A DNA stretch of 37,688 nucleotides from a virus (IMGVR_UViG_3300017963_000483:1-37688); one strand, 5' to 3'. Shown: positions 14,303 through 21,170, numbered from the stretch's first letter. A program made the numbers and translations. Notes: a model not told the origin generated them from the sequence alone.

Positions 14303-15246
14303 GGTTTCTCCTTCGGGGGTTTGAGGCGGCGTAAAACACGGAATTCCTTGGCGTCGACCGTGTAGGCCTTACGCTTCTGGAGTTTGTGAGTGTAGCTGGT
14401 GCCGTTCGGCATCACGCCGACAGACGCCGACCCGATGGCCGCGCGGAGTTTGTTCTCGCACTCGCGGATGGTCTCGTCGATGTTTTTGCGTTCGGCCTTG
14501 GCGTTGACGAGCCGATGGTCCCAGATGCCTGCCTCTGCCGGCAAATCTATAGTCTCACCATCATCGACCGGATAGAGCTTACGTAGCGCGTCTGCCGTCG
14601 ATTGCGACGCATCGGCGTCCGGCGGCGTACCGGTCTGGACGAGGTCCCAGAAGCCGCGTTCGCTGTCAATCATCGCCTTTTGGAATTCGGGGTCTGCGGT
14701 GAACGGATAGAGGCGAAAGTCGAACCCGGCGATGAGGACGGCCACGAGTCCCCAGGTGTGGCCGGTGACGGCGAGCTGGTGCTGGGTCTGCACCTGGTAG
14801 TGCAGTGGCCAGCGCTCCTCCCACTGTTCGCGGGAGAAATGGCCCGCTGTTTTGATTTCGACGACGCCGGGACCGTTGGGGGTTGGCTGGTCGTCGAGCT
14901 GGAATAGTTGGTGGACCGGGTCCGTCGCATAACGGAGCAGGCCGTCAAGAGTGCAGAACATAAAGGGGTGGGCTTCCGACCGCTGGATGGTGTAGCGCCC
15001 GGGATTGCAGACCGGGATGCCAACGCGCCGCTTGACTTCAGCGCGGACGGCTGGCTCTAGAACGTGTCCCCAGTAAACGCGGGGGTTGTCTCCAATATCA
15101 TCCGGTTCGATGTCGCCGCGCTTCTCGTGGTAGAGGGCGAGCGTCGATCGCCACGGGTCGCAACCGAGAGCGGCCGGGGCGTCCGAGCCGCCAAGGCCGA
15201 GGTGGCGGTCGCCGAGCCAGCGGTCACGTTTTGTTTGATGGGTCAT
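14299..15246 (-). CDS. YqaJ-like viral exonuclease
   Basis: A 315-residue protein from ATG 15246, with AGGAGGAATC directly upstream. It starts with WLGDRHLGLGGSDAPAALGCDPW, the YqaJ signature. It then has FCTLDGLL with the catalytic Asp and VVEIKTAGHF with the E-x-K of the PD-(D/E)xK nuclease core, followed by VQTQHQLAVTGHTWGLVAVLIAG. A C-terminal helical part (DHRLVNAKAERKNIDETIRECENKLRAAIG) ends the protein. It works with RecT as the lambda exo/beta equivalent. Confidence 0.88.
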   Translation of the reverse strand: MTHQTKRDRWLGDRHLGLGGSDAPAALGCDPWRSTLALYHEKRGDIEPDDIGDNPRVYWGHVLEPAVRAEVKRRVGIPVCNPGRYTIQRSEAHPFMFCTLDGLLRYATDPVHQLFQLDDQPTPNGPGVVEIKTAGHFSREQWEERWPLHYQVQTQHQLAVTGHTWGLVAVLIAGFDFRLYPFTADPEFQKAMIDSERGFWDLVQTGTPPDADASQSTADALRKLYPVDDGETIDLPAEAGIWDHRLVNAKAERKNIDETIRECENKLRAAIGSASVGVMPNGTSYTHKLQKRKAYTVDAKEFRVLRRLKPPKEKP

Positions 15247-15455
15247 GATTCCTCCTGTTCTACGTCCTCGACCACGAGCTGCCAGTCGCTCACCAGCACA
15301 CGGTAGACACGGTAGCGGTTCAGCGTGCATCGCCGATTCAGGCGGCGGGCCTCGAGTACAGCGACCGACTTCGTCATGGCCACGTATTCGAGCGCGACCT
15401 GGTCATCGCTGGCAACGGCGTACATCTCGCGGGGTGGCATTTGCTCTTCTCTCAT
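15243..15455 (-). CDS. Hypothetical 70-aa protein
   Basis: From ATG 15455 (MREEQMPPREMYAVASDDQ), chosen because it overlaps the preceding 25-aa ORF as ATGA. Basic in the middle (EARRLNRRCTLNRYRVYRV) and acidic at the end (QLVVEDVEQEES). The stop overlaps the exonuclease start. Unknown; probably part of the recombination operon. Confidence 0.5.
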   Translation of the reverse strand: MREEQMPPREMYAVASDDQVALEYVAMTKSVAVLEARRLNRRCTLNRYRVYRVLVSDWQLVVEDVEQEES

Positions 15456-15529
15456 GCCCATTCCTCTACGGCAGCTTTTACAGAAGCTCGTACTGCAAGC
15501 GGGATGAAAGCCGTCCGATTCTCGGCCAT
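15452..15529 (-). CDS. Possible 25-aa leader peptide
   Basis: ATG 15529 follows GAGGAGACGAGACG and encodes MAENRTAFIPLAVRASVKAA... to a TGA that overlaps the next start as ATGA. Its size and coupling suggest a small regulatory or leader ORF in the early operon, but nothing else supports it. Confidence 0.35.
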   Translation of the reverse strand: MAENRTAFIPLAVRASVKAAVEEWA

Positions 15530-15581
15530 CGTCTCGTCTCCTCGTGTTCGAGTGTCCGCCCCGTTGTGGTAGGTTAGGTGG

Positions 15582-15788
15582 TCAGTTCGCCGGCACCTTC
15601 TCAATCACGTTATCCTCTCCCGTGGCTTTATCGTGCTCCAACAGTCGGATTACCTCGCCGGGTAATCGGCGAGAGCATCGCGAGGTAAAATGCCAAAGGG
15701 CAATCTTGCGCATTCTCCACTCACCGCCGAACAACATTCGCCCCCTGCTGACGATGTATATTCGGTATATCAGGTTTTTCTCGGCCAT
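15582..15788 (-). CDS. Small basic hypothetical protein
   Basis: A 68-residue protein from ATG 15788 with AAAGGA upstream (MAEKNLIYRIYIVSRGRMLFGGEWRMRKIALWHF). It has a short beta pattern and a basic middle. It sits between the winged-helix gene and the recombination genes. Not recognised. Confidence 0.45.
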   Translation of the reverse strand: MAEKNLIYRIYIVSRGRMLFGGEWRMRKIALWHFTSRCSRRLPGEVIRLLEHDKATGEDNVIEKVPAN

Positions 15789-15823
15789 CGTGTCGTCCTT
15801 TCAGGTTCGGGTGTCGGCAGTGG

Positions 15824-16138
15824 TCATTCCTCCAACCGATAAATCGTCTCACCGGTTACGTGGTCCTGGTGGAGACAGATGATTGTGTAGCCAGCTTTCC
15901 GCAGGTCGCTGATTCGCGACGTGTACTTGCGCGATATCTGCGCCAACTGGTCGTTCGTCGCATCGCCACGCCTGAGCCTGTCAATAATCAGCCGGCACTG
16001 CCGCGAAAGCCGCGGGTACTCAACACGCGGCAACGTCTTGTCGCACGGCTCGTAGTCGATGCCGTACGTGGTGTCGTGCGAGAGCTCGGTGAATAGTCGG
16101 CGTTGGTTCATGACACAACGTATCCGTTCCATCGTCAT
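15824..16138 (-). CDS. Winged-helix DNA-binding protein
   Basis: A 104-residue protein. Residues ~45-104 (RQCRLIIDRLRRGDATNDQLAQISRKYTSRISDLRKAGYTIICLHQDHVTGETIYRL) are a classic small winged helix: two helices, a recognition helix with 'SRISDLRKAGY', and a beta wing. This form is common in phage helix-turn-helix proteins of the early region. The start is uncertain: 16138 or ATG 16111. It lies just downstream of the CRISPR array on the same strand, so transcripts from the CRISPR operon may run into it. Confidence 0.65.
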   Translation of the reverse strand: MTMERIRCVMNQRRLFTELSHDTTYGIDYEPCDKTLPRVEYPRLSRQCRLIIDRLRRGDATNDQLAQISRKYTSRISDLRKAGYTIICLHQDHVTGETIYRLEE

Positions 16139-16184
16139 CCATTGTTGGCGTCATCGACGCCGGCACGCCGGTCGGACAGGATCT

Positions 16185-17239
16185 CTCGCATCATTCCTGT
16201 CGTTATTCATCCGCTGCACCCTCCTCGACCTCCGCGTCGCGCTCTGGCTGGACGACGACTCGCATCATTCCTGTCGTTATTCATCCGCTGCACCTGCGCT
16301 CCGGTGCAGGCCGCCGCGGATGACCTAACAAACGCCTCGCATCATTCCTGTCGTTATTCATCCGCTGCACCGGGCCGGTCGGTTCGGTTTCGGAATCGGC
16401 AGAAGACTCGCATCATTCCTGTCGTTATTCATCCGCTGCACCCATCACCGCCGGCCGGCCCAATCCAGTGTCCCTGTCACTCGCATCATTCCTGTCGTTA
16501 TTCATCCGCTGCACCGCCGACGAGTTCGTCCAACACGTCGCCCACCTGGCCCTCGCATCATTCCTGTCGTTATTCATCCGCTGCACCGTCACACACAACT
16601 TCTCGTACAATCGCCCGAGAACTCGCATCATTCCTGTCGTTATTCATCCGCTGCACCGGGGCCGGCGCTCTCCGGTCCGCCCGTCGCAATGGATCTCGCA
16701 TCATTCCTGTCGTTATTCATCCGCTGCACCTCAGAGAACGACAACGTCGAAACGACGCTGATGTACTCGCATCATTCCTGTCGTTATTCATCCGGTGCAC
16801 CGGGGAGACCACGGCTGCGACCGGCCTACGGCGTTTGCTCGCATCATTCCTGTCGTTATTCATCCGCTGCACCGGTGAGAACCCCGCAAAAGCCATGGCC
16901 TCGGCCCAATCTTCTCGCATCATTCCTGTCGTTATTCATCCGCTGCACCGTGATTGTGGTCGGCTCTTCATCGCCCAGCTGCGCCGCTCGCATCATTCCT
17001 GTCGTTATTCATCCGCTGCACTCCCTGGGGGGGGTCGCGGGTCCTTTTTCAGGATCGCTCGCATCATTCCTGTCGTTATTCATCCGCTGCACCGTGATTG
17101 TGGTCGGCTCTTCATCGCCCAGCTGCGCCGCTCGCATCATTCCTGTCGTTATTCATCCGCTGCACCAATGCGAAGAGCAACGGGAAACGGCGATGAGGCT
17201 TTGCTCGCATCATTCCTGTCGTTATTCATCCGCTGCACC
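16185..17239 (-). CRISPR. CRISPR array, 15 repeats and 14 spacers
   Basis: Fifteen 36-bp repeats start at 16185, 16259, 16336, 16407, 16480, 16552, 16622, 16695, 16766, 16838, 16914, 16987, 17058, 17131 and 17204. On the plus strand they begin CTCGCATCATTCC and end ATCCGCTGCACC. Only two vary: C to G at 16795, and C to T at the last base, 17022. Spacers in order are 38, 41, 35, 37, 36, 34, 37, 35, 36, 40, 37, 35, 37 and 37 bp. The spacers at 16950 and 17094 are identical. The spacer at 16221-16258 matches this genome at 32950-32987. On the minus strand, the strand of the effector, the repeat ends GACAGGAATGATGCGAG, which resembles the AGGAATGC-type ends of Cas12f repeats as I remember them. 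There is no AT-rich leader on either side; the array may be transcribed from the operon upstream at 19409. Confidence 0.96.
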
Positions 17240-17554
17240 CCCGCGCTCGCTACCCGCAGCCAGCACACGACTTACGCGCCCGTTTGCGAGCGGTGCGTGT
17301 TGGTGGCCGCGTCGTCCACGTCCGAGCAGGTACCGCGCGCCCGCAACCGCAGGGATCAGAAGGTTTTGCGATGTGCGAGCGGCCCCGGGGTTTGTCGCGC
17401 CACCCAGCCGCTCGCGGAGCACATAACGTCGGCACCCGTTGCGCACGCAGACCGGGCGATCGCTCGCCAGATACCTGGCCGCACTGACAGCCACCGGTTC
17501 GCCGCACACGCGGCAGGGCAGCGTCAGCTTGCTTTTTCGTCGTCTTGACCCCAT
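17222..17554 (-). CDS. Four-cysteine Zn protein overlapping the effector (-1 frame)
   Basis: A 110-residue ORF from ATG 17554, with AGGA about 7 bases upstream, overlapping the effector's last 31 nt in the -1 frame. A basic start (GSRRRKSKLTLP) leads to CRVCGEPVAVSAARYLASDRP and VCVRNGC, giving C14, C17, C36 and C41. This is the kind of Zn knuckle that in TnpB/Cas12 proteins sits between RuvC-II and RuvC-III. The following NPGAARTSQNLL recalls the RuvC-III 'D-x-N-A-A-x-N-I-L' with Asn for Asp. The ORF ends in the first repeat of the array, so its last residues come from repeat DNA. It could be a separate small Zn protein, the second half of a split effector, or the product of frameshifting at the A5 run at 17533-17537. 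Confidence 0.5.
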   Translation of the reverse strand: MGSRRRKSKLTLPCRVCGEPVAVSAARYLASDRPVCVRNGCRRYVLRERLGGATNPGAARTSQNLLIPAVAGARYLLGRGRRGHQHAPLANGRVSRVLAAGSERGGAADE

Positions 17555-18834
17555 CCGTATTCCTGTCGATGCTGTGCCACGCCAAGTCGTTTTGTCGTCT
17601 GCCATTCGATGGCATTGGCTGCCATTTTGAATTTCAGACGGCCAGCAAACTGAGTCCACGGAAACGGTATTCCGCGCACTCCAAACCACAGCTTGTCGCG
17701 CAATGGCATGGTCGGTTCGCGGTAGGCCAACGCGCCGCAGTCCTGTTTGATGCACGCTGCGACGATGTCCGTAACGAGGTGTTTTGTGAAGCGGTCTTCC
17801 ATGTCGCAGAAGGCGCGGGAGAACGGCCGCAGCGCCCGATAGAAACCTTGCTTGCCGTGACCGCGTTTGGCACCGTCCTTGTAGCGGTTGCGGATGACAC
17901 GCCGGCGGATCGCCAGGCGTCGATACTCAGCTTCCAGTGGCGCGGCGTCACCAACGTACCAACGGCGTTGAAATGCGCGGCCGCTGGCGTCCCCCTCGGG
18001 AGGGAAGAGCAGTTCAAACGGACCGCGTCGACAATCGGGGCCGGTCGGCGTCAGGACGGCGACACGGTCGATAGTTAGGGCGTGGTCACGCGCCGGCTGC
18101 TTGTAGGTCAACTGGAAAAACCACGCGCCGCGTTTGTGAACCAGTTTCGAGTCAGACATTTTCAGCTCGCCATGAGCGATGCGACGCACGACGGCGCGAT
18201 TGCCTTTGCTGAGCTGCCGCACTTCCAAACGACAGATAGGCGACCGCTCACGCATGCCAGCGTTCTTGCTGAGCAGTGGAAATCGTACGACGCACGAACT
18301 GGCCCCGCAGTGCCGCATCGCCTCTGCGTTGGTCTCCCGATTGAACTCGCCGCAATAACAAATCGCAGCGGAGTTGTTGGGGACAGGGATCGCCTCACCA
18401 CGCCAGGAGGGGGCGGATATTTCATAGGCTAGGATGCCCTGCCAGAAGTAGCGGGCACTGCCTGGATGGTTCCACGGCATCTTCGCTTTCAGTTTCGCCA
18501 GAACCTCGCCGCGGACGTGTGTGATGACATTCGAAGACACACGCGGGGCAAGCCGACGGGCGGCGTAATACATCTCGTTCTCTTCGGCCTGCGACATCGC
18601 GGGGTCTTCCAACACGGGTTTCCCAGCGGCGCTGACTTTCGGCGACCCATCACGTCGACGCCGTTGGGCCGGCTGCCAGTCGGGGTTGTCCTCTCGCCAC
18701 CGGATCCAGTGCCGCAGCGCTCCGTTACGAGCCAGATTGCAGTCCCGAGCAACCTCGGCAAGCAGTGCGTGACAACGCCTGGTCGGCATCGTGAGGCACG
18801 CCCCGAGCTTGATTTCAAGCACCTGCGTCGGCAT
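17524..18834 (-). CDS. TnpB/Cas12-like effector (mini type V, possibly V-F-like)
   Basis: A 436-residue basic protein. The ATG at 18834 joins the upstream stop as TGATG; a GTG at 18837 is also possible. The N-terminus (LEIKLGACLTMPTRRCHALLAEVARDCNLARNGALRHWIRW) resembles the start of TnpB-type proteins. A Cys cluster lies at ~159-181 (CYCGEF...HCGASSC), then a WED-like strand region (LEVRQLSKGNRAVVRRIAHGELKMSDS...GAWFFQLTYKQP). The RuvC-I candidate is Asp256 in LTIDRVAVLTPTG, without the usual glycine. A helical bridge (YRRLAIRRRVIRNRYKDG...FSRAFCDMEDRFTKHLVTDIVAACI) leads to RuvC-II candidate Glu373 in ALAYREP, then W.QFAGRLKFKMAANA. It stops before the Zn/RuvC-III part. The adjacent CRISPR array and anti-repeat make a Cas12-type role more likely than a transposon protein; there is no TnpA. 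Confidence 0.65.
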   Translation of the reverse strand: MPTQVLEIKLGACLTMPTRRCHALLAEVARDCNLARNGALRHWIRWREDNPDWQPAQRRRRDGSPKVSAAGKPVLEDPAMSQAEENEMYYAARRLAPRVSSNVITHVRGEVLAKLKAKMPWNHPGSARYFWQGILAYEISAPSWRGEAIPVPNNSAAICYCGEFNRETNAEAMRHCGASSCVVRFPLLSKNAGMRERSPICRLEVRQLSKGNRAVVRRIAHGELKMSDSKLVHKRGAWFFQLTYKQPARDHALTIDRVAVLTPTGPDCRRGPFELLFPPEGDASGRAFQRRWYVGDAAPLEAEYRRLAIRRRVIRNRYKDGAKRGHGKQGFYRALRPFSRAFCDMEDRFTKHLVTDIVAACIKQDCGALAYREPTMPLRDKLWFGVRGIPFPWTQFAGRLKFKMAANAIEWQTTKRLGVAQHRQEYGWGQDDEKAS

Positions 18835-19409
18835 CACGCGACCCCCACAACAGAGGCGCTGAGAGCGGCCACCTGGGCCGTAAGCCGGTCGTTCTCAGCC
18901 TGCAATGCAGCATTTGCAGCCTCTAACTCGGCAACGCGGCGGCGCAGGCGTTCAACTTCCCTGAGAGCGGCGGCCTTCTCTTGTGTTGCCTTTGTGGCAG
19001 CCACGCGTTGCGTGGAGGCTTCGGTCTGTGCAGCCTCTAGGTCGGCGTGTGTTGCGCGTGGCCTCGCCACTGCTTGGGACTGCCTCGCTTCGACCTGCCG
19101 TTGTTCTTCCCATAACAATTCCATGGCACGCAAATCGTAGTTATGTTCTGACCATTCAGTTTCGCGCGGAAACATGCTGCGGATGGCAAGCAGCGTGTCA
19201 AGCTGCACGTAGCCGGCGAGGGAGGCGAAGAAGTGCCGGGACAGGTAGTCCCTCGCCAGCCACTCATCCCCCTCGAATTCGTCAGCTATCCAGCCGATAT
19301 CCTGCAACACCTCGGCGGCAAGGCTGACGCGGCGGTAAATGTTCTGGTCTGCCAGCTTTGCAAGTTGCCGCAGCTCGATAAGACGCTGTTTAGTTTCCGC
19401 TCGGTCCAT
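18834..19409 (-). CDS. Coiled-coil protein coupled to the CRISPR effector
   Basis: A 191-residue protein from ATG 19409 with GAAGGAG upstream. The first ~100 residues are helical (RAETKQRLIELRQLAKLADQNIYRRVSLAAEVLQDIGWIADEFEGDEWLARDYLSRHFFASLAGYVQLDTLLAIRSMF). The rest is a long coiled coil (LEAAQTEASTQRVAATKATQEKAAALREVERLRRRVAELEAANAALQAENDRLTAQVAALSA). Its stop overlaps the effector start (TGATG), so both are made from one mRNA. I do not recognise it as any Cas protein. It may be an accessory subunit of the CRISPR system, or simply a phage early gene next to it. Confidence 0.7.
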   Translation of the reverse strand: MDRAETKQRLIELRQLAKLADQNIYRRVSLAAEVLQDIGWIADEFEGDEWLARDYLSRHFFASLAGYVQLDTLLAIRSMFPRETEWSEHNYDLRAMELLWEEQRQVEARQSQAVARPRATHADLEAAQTEASTQRVAATKATQEKAAALREVERLRRRVAELEAANAALQAENDRLTAQVAALSASVVGVA

Positions 19410-19670
19410 CCGTCAGTCTCCTTCTGTTGAAAACAGCGGCAGGCGCCCGAAGACGCCCACCGCCAAAACAGGAATGACGCCCAGGCCGTGCGCCTATGCG
19501 CGAATATCCGGGCTTTCGTTTCGCCGGCCTTCTGCGAGAGTTGCCGTGCGCTCGTGTACCGGATACCTGGACGAACGAATTGCTCCGTGCGTAACGCAGG
19601 CGGTTTCCGGTTTTCTTGACCACGGTACTACTCGCCTCTCATGGGGGTGCGAGTCCCCCAGTGTTTTGTG
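19410..19670 (-). ncRNA. Candidate tracrRNA / leader of the CRISPR operon
   Basis: A 261-bp gap with no credible ORF, directly upstream of the coiled-coil gene. On the minus strand at 19480-19468 it reads GCGTCATTCCTGT, which pairs over 13 bases (one G-U) with ACAGGAATGATGC in the crRNA-strand repeat. Upstream at 19659-19643 a hairpin with a G5/C5 stem (6 bp with the flanking pair) shows CTCGCA in its loop, the complement of the repeat's last TGCGAG. Such anti-repeats define tracrRNAs in Cas12f and similar systems. RNA start, end and secondary structure are not known. Confidence 0.5.
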
Positions 19671-19883
19671 CTACTCCTCTTCCCCTTCATCGAACGGCAG
19701 CTTGTTTTGCCAGTCCGGCCCGCCGTGAATCATGTCGAGCAGCTCGTCGTTCAGACGGTCGAAATTCTTCTTGCAGGCAGATGCTTCGTCTTTCGCTTCC
19801 GTCCATTCCAGGAGCGCTTTACGTACCGCCTTCTCCTGCTCCACGATTGAGTGGTAGTGATCGAGTTGTGCGTTGTTTGCCAT
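19671..19883 (-). CDS. Small acidic helical protein
   Basis: A 70-residue protein from ATG 19883 with GGAGAAG upstream. Mostly helix (QLDHYHSIVEQEKAVRKALLEWTEAKDEASACKKNFDRLNDELLDMIHGG) with an acidic end (PFDEGEEE). It is the first gene of the leftward transcription unit that leads into the CRISPR operon. Phage proteins of this plan are common but it is not recognised; an anti-restriction or DNA-mimic role would be speculation. Confidence 0.55.
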   Translation of the reverse strand: MANNAQLDHYHSIVEQEKAVRKALLEWTEAKDEASACKKNFDRLNDELLDMIHGGPDWQNKLPFDEGEEE

Positions 19884-20699
19884 TTTCTTCTCCGGTTAGA
19901 AAAGCACCCGGCGCCGGTTCCCGCTGGGTGCAAACGGGCCGACGTCGGGTGCGGATGTCCCGCGGACCACCCGCGGGCGTCATCTGGTCAAACGACAAAA
20001 CCCCCACCACGGACCGCTGGCAGTTCCAGTCGCGTGGCAGGGGCAGCAAGGAGCGTGCGAATTGAGGAAGCAGATACACTGCCAGTGTGCCTCCGTGCGG
20101 GAGGGTTCCTGGACCGCCTCACGGTGTTTCGGAAGCGGTCGGTCGCTTGGGTGCAACCGGTCGTGGCAGAGGCCACAAGAGGTTGCTACTACGGTTTTGT
20201 GTGACTGAAGTAATCGCTAATTCTACTGTTTCCCCAACCCTTTGCAACCCCAATTCGAGAAAATTCTGAAACAGCGCACAAAGAGGACCATCCCCAGTGA
20301 TTTAAGGGTATAGCTTATGGGTAGTTAGGACAAGAGTGGCGACGTTTTCAGACAGTCGAAGTCACTTATGCTGGTGTTTTTGTGTCCAATCACTGTTTGA
20401 CCAGGACGTCGGCCCGATTGTGGGATCAAATACCCACCCGTTGCCTGGGAAACTCGGCCTTTTTGCTGCCGAGAACACCATGTCGCTTCCTCGTGAAGCA
20501 CCCCTTCGCCGCCTGTGCGGCTTCCGTGCTTACCGTCGCTGCGAGAGCTTTTAATCGCAGCCGCTTTTGTATTCCGGCTCATTTTGGGGTTGGGAGAATG
20601 TGCCGGCACGACGTAACCCATTGTGTTAGAGGAATCTTGTCCCTTCGCTCAGTACACCAATTGTCCACATATGAACATTTGCTTCAAGTGGCACCCACG
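19884..20699. promoter_or_regulatory. Non-coding control region
   Basis: About 800 bp without a convincing gene; open frames here have low-complexity or shadow-like products. It is more AT-rich than its surroundings at 20180-20350. A candidate leftward sigma-70 promoter has TTGCAA at 20247-20242, a 16-bp gap and TAGAAT at 20225-20220. It would drive the small acidic gene and possibly the CRISPR operon. No clear operator palindromes were seen. Confidence 0.4.
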
Positions 20700-20734
20700 A
20701 AAAAAGCATCCCCCTCGTGCCGGAAGGGGATGCC
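20700..20734 (-). terminator. Rho-independent terminator
   Basis: On the minus strand, GCATCCCC and GGGGATGC form an 8-bp GC-rich stem with a 12-base loop, followed by seven Ts. It lies downstream of the HTH gene at 20846-21052 and separates that unit from the leftward genes starting at 19883. Confidence 0.85.
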
Positions 20735-20845
20735 CAAGATTCCTCTGCCGCTCTAGCCGTCACGGGTGAGCGAGACCCGGACAAAGCTCTGATGGCTGAA
20801 GCAGACAGGTCACAGTTGCCTATTTTACGTGCAGCCGCTCGTCAG

Positions 20846-21052
20846 TCAAGGCTTGTCCTTTTCCGGTGGACGCCCTGTACGACGCGGAATTTTCTTAAAT
20901 TGCCGTAATTCGTCGGTGGTTATAACCCACCGTCCACCCAACTTAGCACCAATACGACCCTCTGCGCAGAATTGTCGCATGCGCTCTTCGGTGATGCCCA
21001 ACCGGACGGCAGCACCAGCGGCCGTCAGTAGATTTTCTGTGCTCATCCTCAT
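20846..21052 (-). CDS. Excisionase/MerR-like HTH protein
   Basis: A 68-residue protein from ATG 21052 (AGGGG upstream); a second ATG lies at 21046. It shows ENLLTAAGAAVRLGITEERMRQFCAEGRIGAKLGGRWVITTDELRQFKK, the pattern of small winged HTH excisionase (HTH_17) proteins: helix, turn, recognition helix with 'IGAKLGGRWVI' wing. The basic tail (IPRRTGRPPEKDKP) may also touch DNA. It lies about 600 bp before the integrase and ends before a strong terminator, so it could be an Xis or a repressor-like switch. Confidence 0.75.
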   Translation of the reverse strand: MRMSTENLLTAAGAAVRLGITEERMRQFCAEGRIGAKLGGRWVITTDELRQFKKIPRRTGRPPEKDKP

Positions 21053-21095
21053 GTCCCCTATTGTACCGTGAACCCAAGACTTTACAATACGTAGA

Positions 21096-21170
21096 GGCGG
21101 CCTGAGCAGTCACAGGGTCCGTAGTAGCACGACCCCCGAGCCGTCGCCGGTACTCGCTACTCAGGCCGCC
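21096..21170. other. 75-nt multi-stem inverted repeat
   Basis: GGCGGCCTGAG at 21096-21106 pairs perfectly with CTCAGGCCGCC at 21160-21170. Inside, GGGTC (21115-21119) pairs with GACCC (21131-21135), and CGAG (21137-21140) with CTCG (21153-21156). Together they form a three-stem, cloverleaf-like layout between two divergent genes. It could be a structured leader RNA, an operator, or the attachment region used by the integrase. I cannot match it to a known RNA family. Confidence 0.6.

Noticed and set aside
16468-17426. Other plus-strand ORFs with HHSCRYSSAAP and ASFLSLFIRCT motifs
   Set aside because: Same cause: alternative frames of the CRISPR repeat.
16103-17548. Long plus-strand ORF (481 aa) with repeated RIIPVVIHPLH-type peptides
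   Set aside because: It runs across the CRISPR repeats; the repeated peptides are translations of the 36-bp repeat in changing frames as spacer lengths vary. Not a protein gene.
17524-18834. Reading the effector gene as an IS605/IS607 transposon protein
   Set aside because: No TnpA gene and no visible transposon ends; the CRISPR array and anti-repeat next to it fit a Cas role better, though TnpB ancestry is likely.
19390-19623. Minus-strand ORF over the candidate tracrRNA region (77 aa)
   Set aside because: Arg/Gly/Pro-rich composition, overlaps the start of the coiled-coil gene and its ribosome site; no domain.
19560-19670. Possible tRNA 3' half (G5-TGCGAGT-C5 hairpin)
   Set aside because: The loop lacks the TTC of a T-loop and no cloverleaf or acceptor pairing could be built; treated as part of the candidate tracrRNA region.
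20325-20621. ORFs on both strands in the control region
   Set aside because: Shadow-like composition, no ribosome sites that stand out and no domain pattern; kept as non-coding.
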